Below, one piece after another: positions 1 to 12,700 of a stretch of DNA of 64,000 nt; position 1 is the stretch's first letter, and every line of letters starts with the position of its first letter. The stretch is from assembly GCA_034440575.1 (NCBI GenBank), contig JAOTOL010001268.1:62001-126000 (forward strand), in the 5' to 3' direction. The DNA comes from Imbricaverruca yamaguchii (lineage: Eukaryota > Arthropoda > Thecostraca > Neoverrucidae). The notes below the pieces were generated by a model that had not been told where the DNA came from, did not search any database, and saw nothing but the letters and a program-made list of their open reading frames with translations. The position numbers were made by a program, and so were the translations under genes.

Positions 1-192
1 CGGCGGTCGACGGCGCCGGGGTTGCAGATGCAACTTGACCGGAGGGGAGGGGTCACAATAGACACTGGCCTCGACAGCCCGGCTGGCGGCGACTGCCGAG
101 TGAGCAGGGACGACGACTTCCGTCGCGGTACCTGCCGCTACATGAACGAGGGGGCATTTTTGTGTTCCAAGTGTCCCCCACAAGAAGCTTTT

Positions 193-459
193 TTACAACT
201 TGTATATATTGGGGTACTTCTGGACTCCATCCGCCATCTTCTTCTCCCCCACCTCCCACCAGAACTTCTCCTTGTCCACCACAGGTCCGTCAGCCGTTTT
301 TCTTTTTTTCCTCGAGGCGATCACGGCTTTGCAGCACTTGCACCTCGCGTGAAGGTCATCTCCTTCCACAGACTGAATCCAGCCCCTGAAGATGTGCTGG
401 CTTTGCCACTCCTTATATTGTTGGGTGTATTGCTGATGCTTTCCCATTTTGTGACTCAA
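193..459 (-). pseudogene. Decayed BED-like zinc-finger fragment
   Basis: The 88-codon minus-strand frame has an aromatic-rich start (YKEW, then FRGW), a GDD turn and a C-x2-C pair (ARCKCCKAVI). This order resembles the first half of BED-type fingers found in hAT transposases and related host proteins. The distal His/His or His/Cys pair is not visible in register, and no transposase domain follows, so this is at best a broken fragment. The rest of 1-560 holds nothing else I recognise. A chance ORF is a real alternative. Confidence 0.3.
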
Positions 460-572
460 AATACTTTAAAATCTCTACAGAGCACAAGGCGACATAAAAC
501 CCTATTTATTTTGATGTCATGGGGGAAATTGCTCCCCTGCCGTGAGACTGGGGGCTCCGCCACCCCTGAAAC

Positions 573-1620
573 TTGAGGAGGTTCCCAGGACGAAAAGGAG
601 GCCCCCAGGACGAAAAGGTAGCCCCCAAGACGAAAAGGAGGCCCCAGGACGAAAAGGAGGCCCTCCAGGACGAAAAGGAGGTCCCCAGGACGAAAAAGGA
701 GGACCCCAGGACGAAAAGGAGGCCCTCTAGGACGAAAAGGAGGCCCTCCAGGACGAAAAAGAGGCCCTCCAGGACGAAAAAGAGACCCCCAAGACGAAAA
801 AGCGGTTATACAAATTAGGGGCCTCCAGGAGGAGGCCCATAATTTGTAAAAGTCACCTAGGAGAGGGTAGGAGGCCCCAGAAATCAAGGAACTGTCAAAT
901 ATTGGCACAGAGGCCCCCAGGACTAAAAGGCCACCAGGACAAAAAGGAGGCCCCCATGATGAAAAGGAGGCCCCCAGGACGAAAAGGAGGCCCCTGGACG
1001 AAAAGGAGGCCCCCATGACGAAAAGGAGGCCCTCCAGGACGAAAAGAAGGCCCTCCAGGACGAAAAGGAGGCCCTCCAGGACGAAAGGGAGGCCCTCCAG
1101 GACGAAAAGGAGGTCCTCCAGGACGGAAAGGAGGCCCCCAGGGCGAATAGGAGGCCCCCAGGGCGACAAAGAGGCCCCCAAGACGTAAAGGATGCCCCAG
1201 GACGAACAGGAGAACCCCAGGACGAAAAGGAGACCCCAGGACGAAACGAAGGCCTGAGGACGAAAAGGAGGCCCCCAAGACGAAGAAGAAATTCTAGAAA
1301 TTATGGACCTCCAGGAGGCCCATAATTTGAAAAAGAAGTCTCTTAGAGGAGAGTAGGAGGCCGCAGAACTCAAGAGAGTGTCAAAAATTGGCACGGAGCC
1401 CCCCAACATTGCAAAGGAGTATACGGCAAGGGAGGCCCAATAAAATGAAAGGAGGCCCTAAGCCGGAAAAGAAAGCCGGTGGATATGAAATGAGGTTTCG
1501 GAGCAGGGACGTCGCTACCAAGGTGGGGGCAGCGGAGGCAATCGTCTCCACCCCTTGCCTTGAGACTTGGGGTGTGGGGGGCCCTGTAATTTGAGGAGAC
1601 CACTATCCGGAAAGGCATGA
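573..1620 (+). repeat. Degenerate 20-21 bp purine-rich minisatellite, block 1
   Basis: The unit is close to GGAGGCCCCCAGGACGAAAA, repeated about 35 times between 573 and 1280 with indels. From 1290 to 1620 it becomes more divergent and includes a longer non-periodic segment (around 'caaaaattggcacgga' at 1382). That segment recurs near 885 and 2565, which shows a larger unit above the 20-bp period. Open frames with collagen-like GGPPGRKG translations are by-products of the period. Confidence 0.9.
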
Positions 1621-1654
1621 AACAAAAAGGTGAGCAAGGAGCCCGACGGAACAG

Positions 1655-1975
1655 ACGATCCGGTAGCTCAGTTGGTTACAGCGCTGGCCTGCACTGGTTT
1701 CCCCTATACTGGCAACACAGGGTTCGAGTCGCTTCGCGCGCTCGCATTTAGCCCCCGGCTGGGAGTGTCAGTGGGCAACTGGCCCGATAAAGCCGGGGAC
1801 GAGCCACCGGGCGGCCTTGTCGGTGCATTGGCGGCACGTTAAACTTTCGGTCTAAATTCTGCCGTTTAACTGGAGTTCATGGACCGGGTGGTGGGGCCAG
1901 GGTTCACGCAACAAGCTCTGCTTAGCAATAGAACCCTGGTTCCTCAGGCCACCCCAACAACTCGGATTTTAAAAA
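1655..1975 (+). mobile_element. tRNA-derived SINE
   Basis: The head carries an RNA polymerase III A-box-like TAGCTCAGTTGG (about 1670) and a B-box GGGTTCGAGTC (about 1720), spaced as in a tRNA with an enlarged middle. A GC-rich body follows with 'cattggcggcacgttaaactttcggtc', and the element ends in an A-rich tail near 1968-1990. It interrupts the purine-rich satellite, which resumes at about 2035. A free-standing tRNA gene is unlikely because the acceptor stem is not closed. Confidence 0.7.
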
Positions 1976-3490
1976 AAATTAAGAAGAAAAAAAAAAGATG
2001 ATGCTGTCAAGGTGGATCCAAGATTGATTACGAGGCCCCCAGGAAATATAATCACGTTCCTATAAGAGACATAAAACAGAGATTGTGAGGAGGCACCCAG
2101 GATGAAAAGGAGGACCCCAGGACGAAAAAGAGACCTCCAGAACGAAAAGGATGCCACCGAGACGAGCAAGAAGCCACCCAGGGTTACACGAGAAGGCTTC
2201 CGATGGGTGGCAAGATATTCTTAATTTGGAAAACGAGGTCCCAAGATGGAAGAGAAGTACCCTACAATAGAAAATAATGAAAAGATATATTTATCCGGAC
2301 GCAAAAGGTGGTCCAAAGATGGGTAAGAAGGTCCCCCAAAGAAGGAGAGAAGGCCACTGAGACCAGCCAGATGAGGCCCACATTTTAGAAGACGGAAACC
2401 CTAGAAGAGAAGATTTAAGACTAGGATGCAAAAACAACCCGCTAAGAGAATAATGGGGCTCCAAACACAGATGGGGAGGCCTTCCAGACGTGAAAGGAGT
2501 CCCATAAGTTTAAAAAGGAGTCACCTAGGAGAGTGCAGGACGCCCCAGAAATCAAGAGAATGCCAAAAATTGGCACGGAGGCCCCCAGAATTGTAAAGGA
2601 CGCCCCAATAAGGGAAGGGAGGACCCAGGTAAAGTGAGAGGAGGTCCCAAGACGGAAAAGAAAGCCATTGGATATGAGATGAGGTTTCGGAGACGCAAAA
2701 ATAGGCACCAAAACGAGTAAGGTTCCACCAAAATAAAAAACGATGATCCAGAGACATGGCAGTAGGCACCTAATACGGAAGAGGACGACACAAGGTTGGA
2801 AATAAGACCCCATGATGAACGAGGAGGCCCTAAAATTGGAGAGAAAGGCCATTGGATAAGAGAGATAGCTCCCATGCGGAAAATAAGGCTTGCAGATGTC
2901 CAAAAAGGTCCCCGTGAAATAACAAGGCCACTGAGATAAGAAAGGTTGTGTATAATTTGGTAGGGGAGGAACCTAGGAGAGAAGAGGAGCCCACCAGGAG
3001 ATAGGATAACACCCTTAAGATGGGCGAAGTTCGAATCAAAACGCAGAGCAAGAGGTCCCCAGGACGTGAGAGGAGGCCTCCAACCTGACAAGGGACTCTA
3101 GAAGAGAAATAAGGGCCCTATCGAACTCGAGAGGAGTCCCCAAAAATGGAGTAGGTCTACAGGACTGAATGAGGCCCCGAAGACCAGAGAGATTTCCAAG
3201 AAAATGAGAGGAGGCCCTTCAGATGGAAGTGGTAACAGGTATGAGGGGTGTGAGGTTTCCAAAATTGAAGATTCCCTCAAGACTGATAAGGCTTTGCCAC
3301 GATAAAGGAGGAAGCCCACGAAGCGTGGCAGGAGGCCCCTAATTTGGTAATAATACCCCTGGGACATGAGAGGAAGCCCCATGCCATGATAAAAGGCCCC
3401 AGGATGCAAGAGAAAGCCTTTCAAGACGAGGGTGGAGGATAATGAATATGGAGGAGGATAGGAAGATGAGGCCTATAATTTGCAAGAAAC
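1976..3490 (+). repeat. Degenerate purine-rich minisatellite, block 2
   Basis: This continues block 1 with stronger divergence: short units built on 'ggaggcccc' and 'agga(c/t)gaaaa'. The segment 2505-2700 matches 1335-1505 over about 170 bp ('aaaaattggcacgga', then 'gatatga(a/g)atgaggtttcgga'), so the block contains diverged copies of a unit of roughly 1.1 kb. Confidence 0.8.
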
Positions 3491-3499
3491 CCCTAAGAG

Positions 3500-5230
3500 A
3501 TGGTAAAAGTCGTCCCGGGGTGTTTCAAATTTACGACATGGACCAAAAAAAATCCGGCCGGGAACCTTGAAAAGCACGCTAAGCCTGCGTGTACCAGACA
3601 TTTAACACCGGACCATGAAAATATCTATAGTGTAACGACGGGTCGTACCATTCAAAAACAGTTTCATTTGGACCAAAACAAATGAAGCCAAAGCAACGAA
3701 AACACTCCGGACATGGGTCCAACTCTGAAAAACACTCACAAAAATACACAAAAACACAAAAACACTCCAACTTTGGGGCCCAAAAATGACGCCAAAAGAC
3801 CTAAAACGTTTTAGACCCAAGAAAGATCCGAGGCAGCTAGGGGATCCAAGAAAATGACGTCGGGGCCCAAAAGATCACATTGGACTATGTAAAAAAATCA
3901 CGTCGCGGCCCTTGAAAATAACCCTGGAGACCCAGAAGGGCGCGCCGGGCCCCAAAGGTCGCAGCTGCTTCAAAAATCAATTTTTAACCGGAATGTCACT
4001 ATGGGACAAAAATATACTCCTTCAGTGGCCGCAGTGGCATATCAAAGGGGCAAATGCCCCCTCTATCCTGAGAGACATAAACTTCCAAGAATCGTGCCGG
4101 AGCTCCAAAACTCGCGCTGGGACCACCAAAATTCGCGTCGGTCCGCCAGAATTCGCGCAGGGGTCTCCAAATAAGTACTTCGGGCCTCCGAAAACCCGTT
4201 CCGAGGCTCGAAAACTTGCAATAGGAACCGCCAAAATTGCGTTGGGGCAACAGCTAAATACAATGCTTCCCACAAACTCAAATCTGTTCCCAAAAATATC
4301 GGGCTCGGGACCCACAATTCCTATCGGTAGTCCCGTCGAAGCTCCACAAAATTGACGTTTAGGCCCACACGTAAGAACAGTGTGACCACAAAAACGAAAT
4401 CGGTATCCGAAAAAAATTCAAGCTGGAGCTTCCAAAATAAGAATGTATGTAACAAAAGAAATGGCCTGTTCAAGAACATGGCTCTGGAGCCCCGAACATG
4501 CAACCAGATACCTTCACAAATTGCGTATGGCACTGAAAAACATACCGTAACTTTAAAAAATCGAGGTGAGATGCAAAAACGTGGCGCCAGGGGCTCGAAA
4601 AGTCAGGCCGGGATTCAAAATATACAACAACAACAAAAATCCACGAAAATCTCGTTGAGACCAGAAAACTGGCGTTTGGGTCCCCGGAACCACACGCTTG
4701 GACGCGATAAATCGCGCTGGGACTAAGAAGCACCGCACCGAAGGCACAACATCGTACTGGACCACCACAAACGTGCGTAAGCAGCCCCCAAAAACACAAC
4801 AGGAACCTAAGAGCATAACGGGGGCCGACAATACAACTGGCCCTCGAAAACGCACTTAGTCTCCCAAAAAACGACAGGGCCTTAACATACCTGGACCTCT
4901 AAGAAAAATGTACAAGAAGCTCTTATGGCACACAGAGGTCATAAGGCGCACCAGGACCTGAAAAGAGGCTTGGGCCGCAAATGGCAACATGGTTCCAAAA
5001 CGAACAAAAACGCCGGACGTTAAATGGAGACATCGGGATCTTCTAAAACGCCCTGACACATAACAAATCATCGATGCCCAAAAAAACCAGGGGTTTCTGA
5101 TACGAGGAGGGGCTACACACTGAAAGGGGTCATCGTTACACACAGAAACGAGGAGGGGTTTCGAAAATGCATTAGGCCGCTACGCAGAAAGACGCAGCGG
5201 GCCCAATAAAGAACACTGAGGAAGGGCCTC
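3500..5230 (+). repeat. Satellite-like repeat family, forward orientation
   Basis: Loose units of about 20-30 bp centre on 'ccaaaa(t)tcgcgctggg(g)cc'. Stretches of this block match the inverted blocks to the right: 4440-4830 is the reverse complement of about 5930-6320, and 4010-4250 of about 8690-8910. No open frame has a recognisable domain. 5231-5689 shows nothing I can name. Confidence 0.7.
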
Positions 5231-5689
5231 GGTTCGACAGCCATTCTCAGAGGATAGCAGCAAAGATATCAGGTGCGTCAAAGCTGAACGGAATCTGTAC
5301 TTCATAACTACCAGTAAATGTGGGAGGTAGGAAATTAATGATCGGATTTAATTACTCGACTTCTCGCAGCGAGCGCCCATACTAAGCATTGCAGCACGTG
5401 AAATATGGCGCAAGTTTACCATGTGACAGCAATTAGCAAAAGGCAGAAGGCCTAGCAGAAAACGTAGCATCGCACGAAGTGTTGCGAATGCGCCAAATGC
5501 GCGCACGTGCACGGACATTGGCGTCGTGGCGACCGGGTGATATGAACCTATATGCCTGAAATTGGGAAATTGCATATTTGAAAGGGATGGGTAATATATT
5601 TTAAGTTCAAGTTATGGGTTTAATACATTTTCTAAACCCCTGCTCGTTTTAGGGTTTTGTTGCTTTTTATGCACCGATGATATTTTTAC

Positions 5690-6330
5690 TTGTTAGGGCG
5701 TTTTCGAAAATCCCGATGTGCTCATTTAACCCCTGGTCCTTTTGTTCGATTTGGAACCATTTTGCCTTTTGTCGTTCCAGACACTTTTTTCAGACCCTTG
5801 TGCGTTAGCATGGTCCCTGCGTGCCTTGAGAGCTTCCGGTTTATTTTTATTTAGAGCTCCATGCATGTTTATTTAGGGCTGCAACGCATGTTTTGAGGCC
5901 CTCCCGCTTTTTGGGAGATTGTGTGCTTCAGAGCGTCAGTTGTATTTTCGGATCCCGTTGCTCTTGGGGTCCTGCTGTGCTTATTTGGGGCTTCTAACGC
6001 AAATTTGTGGGCGTTCGGTTTTGGGGTTTCTGTGCGATTTTTCTGTGTCCCAGCCGGACTTATCGCTCTCAGGCGCGTGGTTCCGGTTACCGAACGCCAG
6101 TTTCCTGGGCTCAATGCTATTTTTGTGTATCTTTTCTGATTTTTTTATCTCAAGAGTCCGAATTCCGGCCCGACATTTCGAGACCCTGGCGCCATGTATT
6201 TATATCCCATCTCGATTTTTTCGAGATTCTGTGTTTTTTCGGCGGCGTACACAATTTGTGAAGGCATCTGGTAATATGTTCTGTGCTCCAGAGCCATTTT
6301 ACCGACTCTGACATTTATTTTTTTCGGAAT
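5690..6330 (-). repeat. Satellite-like repeat family, inverted copy 1
   Basis: This is the reverse complement of 4440-4830 with many substitutions. Matching landmarks in order are 'gtcccagccgga', 'gcgcgtggttccgg', 'cgaacgccagtttcc', 'gaccctggcgcc' and 'gaaggcatctggtaa'. The arrangement is head-to-head with the forward block. Confidence 0.7.
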
Positions 6331-7599
6331 CCCTCTTTTTGTGGAGGGCTCCAGCTTGACATTTTCGAATACCGATCCGGTTGTTGTGGTATGGGTGTAA
6401 TTTCAGCAGTGTGAGTTGATTTATCAAGGAAAACAAAAAAAAAACCAAAAAATTGGGGGGAGTGGGCTGAATCCGACGACTCAGGAAAGATAGTGGTAGA
6501 TTGGTCCGGTAATTTAGTTGATCACTAAGCATTTATTTCGATAAGGAATCCCCTTTGACAAAATTGAGTCAAGGAATCCCAGCGGTGAATTATTCGAAGA
6601 ATTTGTTATTTTAACTTGTTTGGTAGGTGCCTTGCAACCAGCACCAAATATTAGACAAATTCGCAAATTCCTGAGATTCCGATCAGAAAACCAATGTAAC
6701 TCACTTCTTGTTGTCACCTTCGCGAAATTATCGTCCTAGGACTGAAAAATTATCGCTTAAGCTTTTCTTAGGATGTCAACCTGGTGGTAATAAATAACAG
6801 TAATGATGAATCTAGCCATATTCAGTTATTCTTGGAGGACATAACGGTGGGTTGATCAATGGGAGACAGGGGTGTCAATTTTAAAAACATTGGGGGGGCG
6901 AAGTGCCAAAGCACGCACCCCACCCACAACCAAAAACTCATCGGATTTCGCACACTATATTTTCAGATCTCAGAAATTGTGAGTTTGCATTCAGCGATGT
7001 GTATGTTTATGTTTATTCAGCTTACGAACGAGGAAAATCGTCCAATAACTGGTGAAGGCACACAAATAAAAGAGCGGTACACAGTACATGCCAACATAAC
7101 AACTCTGAGCAATGGCATGCGACTGTAGTTCCATACAGTGGGCTCGGATATATCGTCATCGTCATCGTCACCGTCAGCGCCTTCCCCTCACTCCACACAC
7201 CAACAAGCACACACCGGCTTAAATAAAAATGTTTCAGCGGTCAGATGCAGGCTAAAACACACAGGCCTTGATGGAGTATCGGAGCACAGCAGACCTGAAC
7301 TGTGACGACAATCGGTGAAAGTATTTCCTTTGCGCCAAACATTAGGGAGGGGCGAAGCCAAAGTTGTGATTGGGCGAGTTCAGGGTCGGGGAGGATATTT
7401 TCATTCACACCTGTGACATCAGAATATCACTTTCCAGTTTCCAGTGAATCTGGAGCACTTTACCACAGGGCAATTCATTGTCGAATAACACCATTAAACG
7501 TCCAAATGGAAAACGCGGAGAACAATTTTGTGAAGATGATCATGCTACGGATGGAAAAAAATCCAGGAAAAAACTGTTTTCTCCAGCCATGAAGTCCAC
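6331..7599. other. No recognised gene or repeat
   Basis: AT-richer unique-looking sequence. ORFs are short and without motifs. There is a short CGTCAT microsatellite near 7151-7175. Confidence 0.5.
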
Positions 7600-7790
7600 T
7601 GTGGCGAACCAGGGCCGCGGAGCACACCGTCTACTGTGGTGGACGAGTGCCCAGGAGCACACCGTCTACTATGGCGGGCCAGGGCCGTGAAGCACACGCC
7701 GTCCACTGTGGCGGGCCAGGGTCGCGGAGTATACCTTCCACTGTGGTGGACCGGGACAGCTGAGTCCATTATGGCGGATCAGGGCCATCA
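7600..7790 (+). repeat. Minisatellite, about 44-48 bp unit, four copies
   Basis: Units follow 'gtggcgggccagggccgcggagcacaccgtctact' with substitutions; four imperfect copies lie between 7602 and 7790. Confidence 0.75.
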
Positions 7791-8009
7791 GCAGGTCAAA
7801 TTATATCATGTCATGGTAGTGGCATACCTAGGATTTGCGATGGGGGTGGGCAAACTGATTTGGAATTGTCGCACATACTCCAATTTTTTAAAAATCCACG
7901 GACGTTTGTCAGTGAGATACTATTTTATTTTATTTTTTAAGTATAATTACTGACCAACTTAGCTGCACTGGCAAGGGGGCAAAATGTGCCACCATCATTT
8001 CTCAATCAC

Positions 8010-9595
8010 CGGTCTTTATTTCGTGCCCGGTTCTTTTGTTCTTTTTTTACGACCAATTCGCTTTTTGTGGTCCAACCATATTTTAAGGTCCTGCCGCTTT
8101 TTGCGAAATCCGGGCTTTGGAAGTCCCGGCGCATTTTCGGCCTCCTGTTGTGCTCTCAGAGCTTCGCTGTTTATTTGAAGCGTTTATTTACGGCACATTT
8201 GTGGAACCACTGCATAACCTTGGTTCCTTCGGTATAATTTCCGGGGTCACGGTGCGACATTTCGTTCCCAGGTACATAGTTCCGGGGGACTCGGAACAGT
8301 TTTCTGGGTTCGACGCAACTTTTCGTGACTTCTGAATTCTTTTTTTAAAGTCCGAGTCTCGGCCTGATTTCTCTGGCACCTGGCGCTACGTGTCTCGCCG
8401 CAATTTTTCAACTACTGTGCGCTTTTTTCGGGGCCGTATGCAATTTTTGAAGGCATCTGGGGCATGCAAAGAGCTTAGGTAAATTTCCCTGACTCGGACA
8501 TATATTCTTCGGAATTTCTCCTTATTTTAGAGGGCACCGGCTTCCTTTTTATCGAGTTCAGATGTGTTTTGTGGGGCCACGCTGTGCTTGCAGAGGGGTA
8601 TTTGTGATGCGTCGACTTAAATTTTTGGTACTACCGCCGGAATTCTGGGTCCAGTACGCGATATTTGGGGGCGTCGTCGCGAGTCATCAGGGCGTGTTGC
8701 AATTAGCTCCGCCCCAGCGCGATTTTGGTGGAATCAGATGAATTTTTTTGGAGCCTGGTGTAAGTGTTACGGTGACGCTGTATTCACAGCCCGCTACGCG
8801 AATTATGGGCCCCCGATGCGAATTTATGAGGCCCAGCGCGATTTTTGGGGAACCGGCGCGATTCTTGGGAGCATACCCATTCAGGATGGGGGAAGTATTT
8901 TCCCCTTGGTACGCCACTGCGGCTGCTCAGCGTTGTTTTCCCGCAGCTGGCACCATCGAGAGTAGAAAGGCCCTTCGGATAATTTTCTTTCGGGACCTAT
9001 TCTGATTTCTTCCCGGTGCTCGAGTCGACTCGATAGAGTCCCATTGTGGTTTTTGGCGTCAGATCTATTTTCTGTAAGGCCCCTGCAGCATATTTTTGGA
9101 CCCCAGTACGATTATTCGGGCTCGCGGTGCCTCGTTTTTTTTCGGTGCCCCAGCAGGATCTTTTCTGAGGTCCGATGCCTTCTTATTGTGGATCCTTGGC
9201 GCAATTTTTATTCTCGCAGGGTGACATTCCGGGTAGATATTGGTTCTTGGGAAGCCAGCTGCGATGTGCGGGGCTCCGGCGCGGCGTTCTGGCCCCAGCG
9301 AGATTTTCAAATGAAGCAGCCTGAATTGTTTGGTCTAAGCGCGATTTTTTTCGGCACCGTGGTCACTTGTTTTGATACCTTGCGCTAGTTTTAGTGGCTC
9401 CGGCACTTTTTTTTTGGGGGGGGGGGGGGGGGCAACACGTCTTATGAACTCTGGAGCCATTGTTGTGGAATCTTTGGATCCAAGAGTGATTTTTCGTGTC
9501 CGGTCTGTTTTTCGTTTCCCGTCCGGTCTGCTTCATTTGTTGGGTGATCCCAGGGAGACTTTTAAAGCCCCGGTGTGACCTGCCATGCATCTAGT
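8010..9595 (-). repeat. Satellite-like repeat family, inverted copy 2
   Basis: Units of the form 'gcgcgattttt(c/t)ggggcccc' are the reverse complement of the 3.5-5.2 kb family. 8240-8480 matches inverted copy 1 and the reverse of 4480-4740. 8690-8910 matches the reverse of 4010-4250. It contains a T9G17 homopolymer at 9407-9432. The block ends where the LINE 3' end begins. Confidence 0.7.
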
Positions 9596-9702
9596 GGGGG
9601 CGGATTGGAGTTTAGGGGCGCGTCTACATCAAGTGTCACTTTGCGCCCATAACTAAATTTTAATCACTCTACGGTGCTGTAATCATATCTTACAATCTAT
9701 CT

Positions 9703-12700
9703 TCACGGGTTGGGGTATATCATGTCAAAGCGAGCTTGTCGAATGAACGTAAAAATATTCCCAGACGCCACGACCTCAGAGTCGTTCCCTATAAGCATAC
9801 GTAATGAGGAGTCGGTATTCAACCGCCATAAAATCTGGCGTCGTAGAGGATCTAGTAGTGTACAGCCAACTAAGACATGGTAGACGGTAAGCGGGTAAGA
9901 GCAGCGCGAACATAGAGGTTGGTCGTCACCGGTAAGCATGCAACTGTGTGTTGCGATGTATGACCTATTCTCAATCGGCAGAGTATTACTTCTTCCCGGC
10001 GTTTGGTTCGGTGAGAGGACAGCCACTTTCCTAGTGTCGGTTTTAAAACTCTGAGCTTACTACACTTGGAATTCCAGGCCAGTTGCCATTCTGACCGTAT
10101 ATTTCATAATATAGTGGGGTATAGATCCCTTGGAGGGAGCCGTAGATGGACCACACCGCCATTGCCAATGGCGTGTTTGGAGGTAATGTCGGCAGCTTCG
10201 TTTCCCGCGAGTCCAACATGACTGGGAATCCAACAGAACACGATATTTCTGCCGACGTCATCTATGGATTTTACGACTTTGGTAATCCTCCGAACAAGTC
10301 GGTTATCCTGGTTAAATGTGTTCAGTGCCAGGAAACTGCTCAAAGAGTCTGTGAGAACCACGTGTTTTGTTGACCGGTCTTTCTGTATAAAATAGAGGGC
10401 TTGCAGAATGGCATACAGTTCGGCAGTAAAATTCGATGTTTGCGTCGGTAAACAAAAAGATCGAACACCTTGTCTACTTACGAAAGCACACCCGACACCA
10501 GAGGCCGCCTTTGAGTCGTGTGTGTAAATGCGTGAAAAGTCGTGATATTCGTGTATTTTTTCCAATGCTAACATGCGGAGTTCCTCCGGGCTTACATGCC
10601 CTTTCTTTGAGCAGGTTAGAGTCATGTCAGTTTTCACTGGGACAACATTCCAAAGGGGAGTGCTCGGAGTGATTACACGTGGTATGGAAGCGGCCGGATA
10701 CTACATTCTCGAATAATCGGGATATACGAGTGGAAAACGGTAATCCACGCTGAGTAATGTGACGTGCACTTGACGTCCCTGAGAAAATCCAACGATAGGC
10801 TGGACGATTCCGGTTTTGAGCAACATTGCATGCATATCTCGCGCCCAATAACCTACAGCGTAGTGCAAGAGGTGCCTCGTCTACTTCTACCATTACACTA
10901 GCAACCGGTGAGGTGTGGAAGGCTCCAGTAACGATGCGAAGGGCTGAATTGTGGATCACATCAAGACAGTGCTTGGATGTGGCACTCGCTCCGTCATTAA
11001 TAAAAGATCCATAGTCAATTTTAGAACGCACGAGCGATCGGTACATGATAAGTAAAACTGATCTGTTAGCTCAATATGAGCACCTAGAAACGGTGATCAT
11101 TACCTGGAGACCTTTTGTACATTTGTTGATAAGGTCAGTGATGTGAGTTTTATACGTAACATGGCGATCCATCCACACCCCCAGAAACTTGACTGCAGGT
11201 CTGAAAGGTATGAGGTGACCGTTCATGCTTATCGTTGGGTCTGTGCAACGGCGTTTCCGACAGAAGTGAACAGCGATAGTCTTCGAGGTGGATAAGGTGA
11301 AACCAGTTCTATCACACCACTCCATCAATTTCACTACAGTTAAATGGAACTGTCTTTCCACCGCCCGCACCGTACGAGAGGATAACCATACTGTAAAATC
11401 ATCCACGAATAGCGCTCGTCCTACCGATGTTGGCAGTGCATCACCCACATCATTTATGGCAATGGCGAACAGAGTCACACTCAATGTACTTCCCTGCGGA
11501 GCCCCATACATCTGTTGGAAGGTGTCAGAGAGGTAGCCACCTATTCTGACCCGAAATGTCCTGTTTATTGAACAATTCGTCAAGAAAATCCCATCGGGCC
11601 TCTTATGCCTATTTGGTGCAACTTCATGAGTATACCATGACGCCATGCGGTATCATAAGCGCCGTCAACATCGAAAAATATGGCAGCGGTATGACATCGT
11701 TTCATGAAACTCAGGCGTACAACGAAATCGAGAGCTAAAATATGGTCAAATGTGCTACGATGTCTGCGAAAGCCACTCTGTATCGAGGCAAGTACATGGT
11801 TGTGTTCTAAAAACCACATGAGTCGCAAGTTCACCATTTTTTTCAAACAATTTGCAAAGAGAACAGGTCAATGACATGGGTCTATAATGAAGTGGGTCCT
11901 TTCCAGTTTTGTTTGGCTTGCAGATATGGACTACAAGCGCCCTCCGCCATGTCAATGGAAATGTTCCCCTTTCCTACATTTCGTTGAACACTTGCAGAAG
12001 TGTGTTTAAAGCTGTAATCGGCAGATGTTTAATAATATCATTGTGTAACGTGTCGGGTCCTTCAGCTACGTTCCTAAGGGCGCTTAAAGCAGCAGTCAGT
12101 TCTGAAATAGAGAATGGACTGTTGTAATGGGTAGAATCTTTTGTTGTAAAATCAAGGGGTAGTGCCTCACACCGGGCATTGTATTCTCTGTTTTTATTTT
12201 TGGATCGTTCTGAGAAGGCCAATACAATCTCGTTAGCGGCATCCTTCAGATTGATAATATCTTATCCATTTATATGCAGCGTGAGGAGTGGGGTTCAGGT
12301 AAGTTTGCCTGAGATACGTTTGATGCGGGACCACACCGATGACAGTGAAGTGGAACGGTTGAACGTGTTGACATAAGCTTTCCAGGATTGTCGCTTGGAG
12401 TCAGCAATTGTGCGCCTCGCGTGTGCCTTTGCCTTGCGGAAAGCTACGAGATTCGCCATGCAGCTGTCACGACTGAAAATGCGGAATGCCTTCTTTCTAG
12501 CACGTAATGCATCTCGGCATTTATGAGACCACCAGGGGACTGGTACACGTCGTGGCGTGCCCGACGAACGATAAATATATTGCTGAGCACTTTGTACCGT
12601 TGTGGTTGTAAACATCTCTATGGAAGCCAATCCTTCGGAGCACTCGCCGAGTCTCTCCTCGACATCGGACTGGAAGGAACTCCAGTCAGCTTTTTTAAAA

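Noticed and set aside
542..818. Collagen-like Gly-Pro-rich ORFs
   Set aside because: They follow the 20-21 bp satellite period, occur in several frames and carry no other domain.
7816..7985. DNA transposon end (gcatacctaggatttgc), similar to the reverse of 18020-18045
   Set aside because: Only about 20 bp are shared and no second terminus or duplication could be found.
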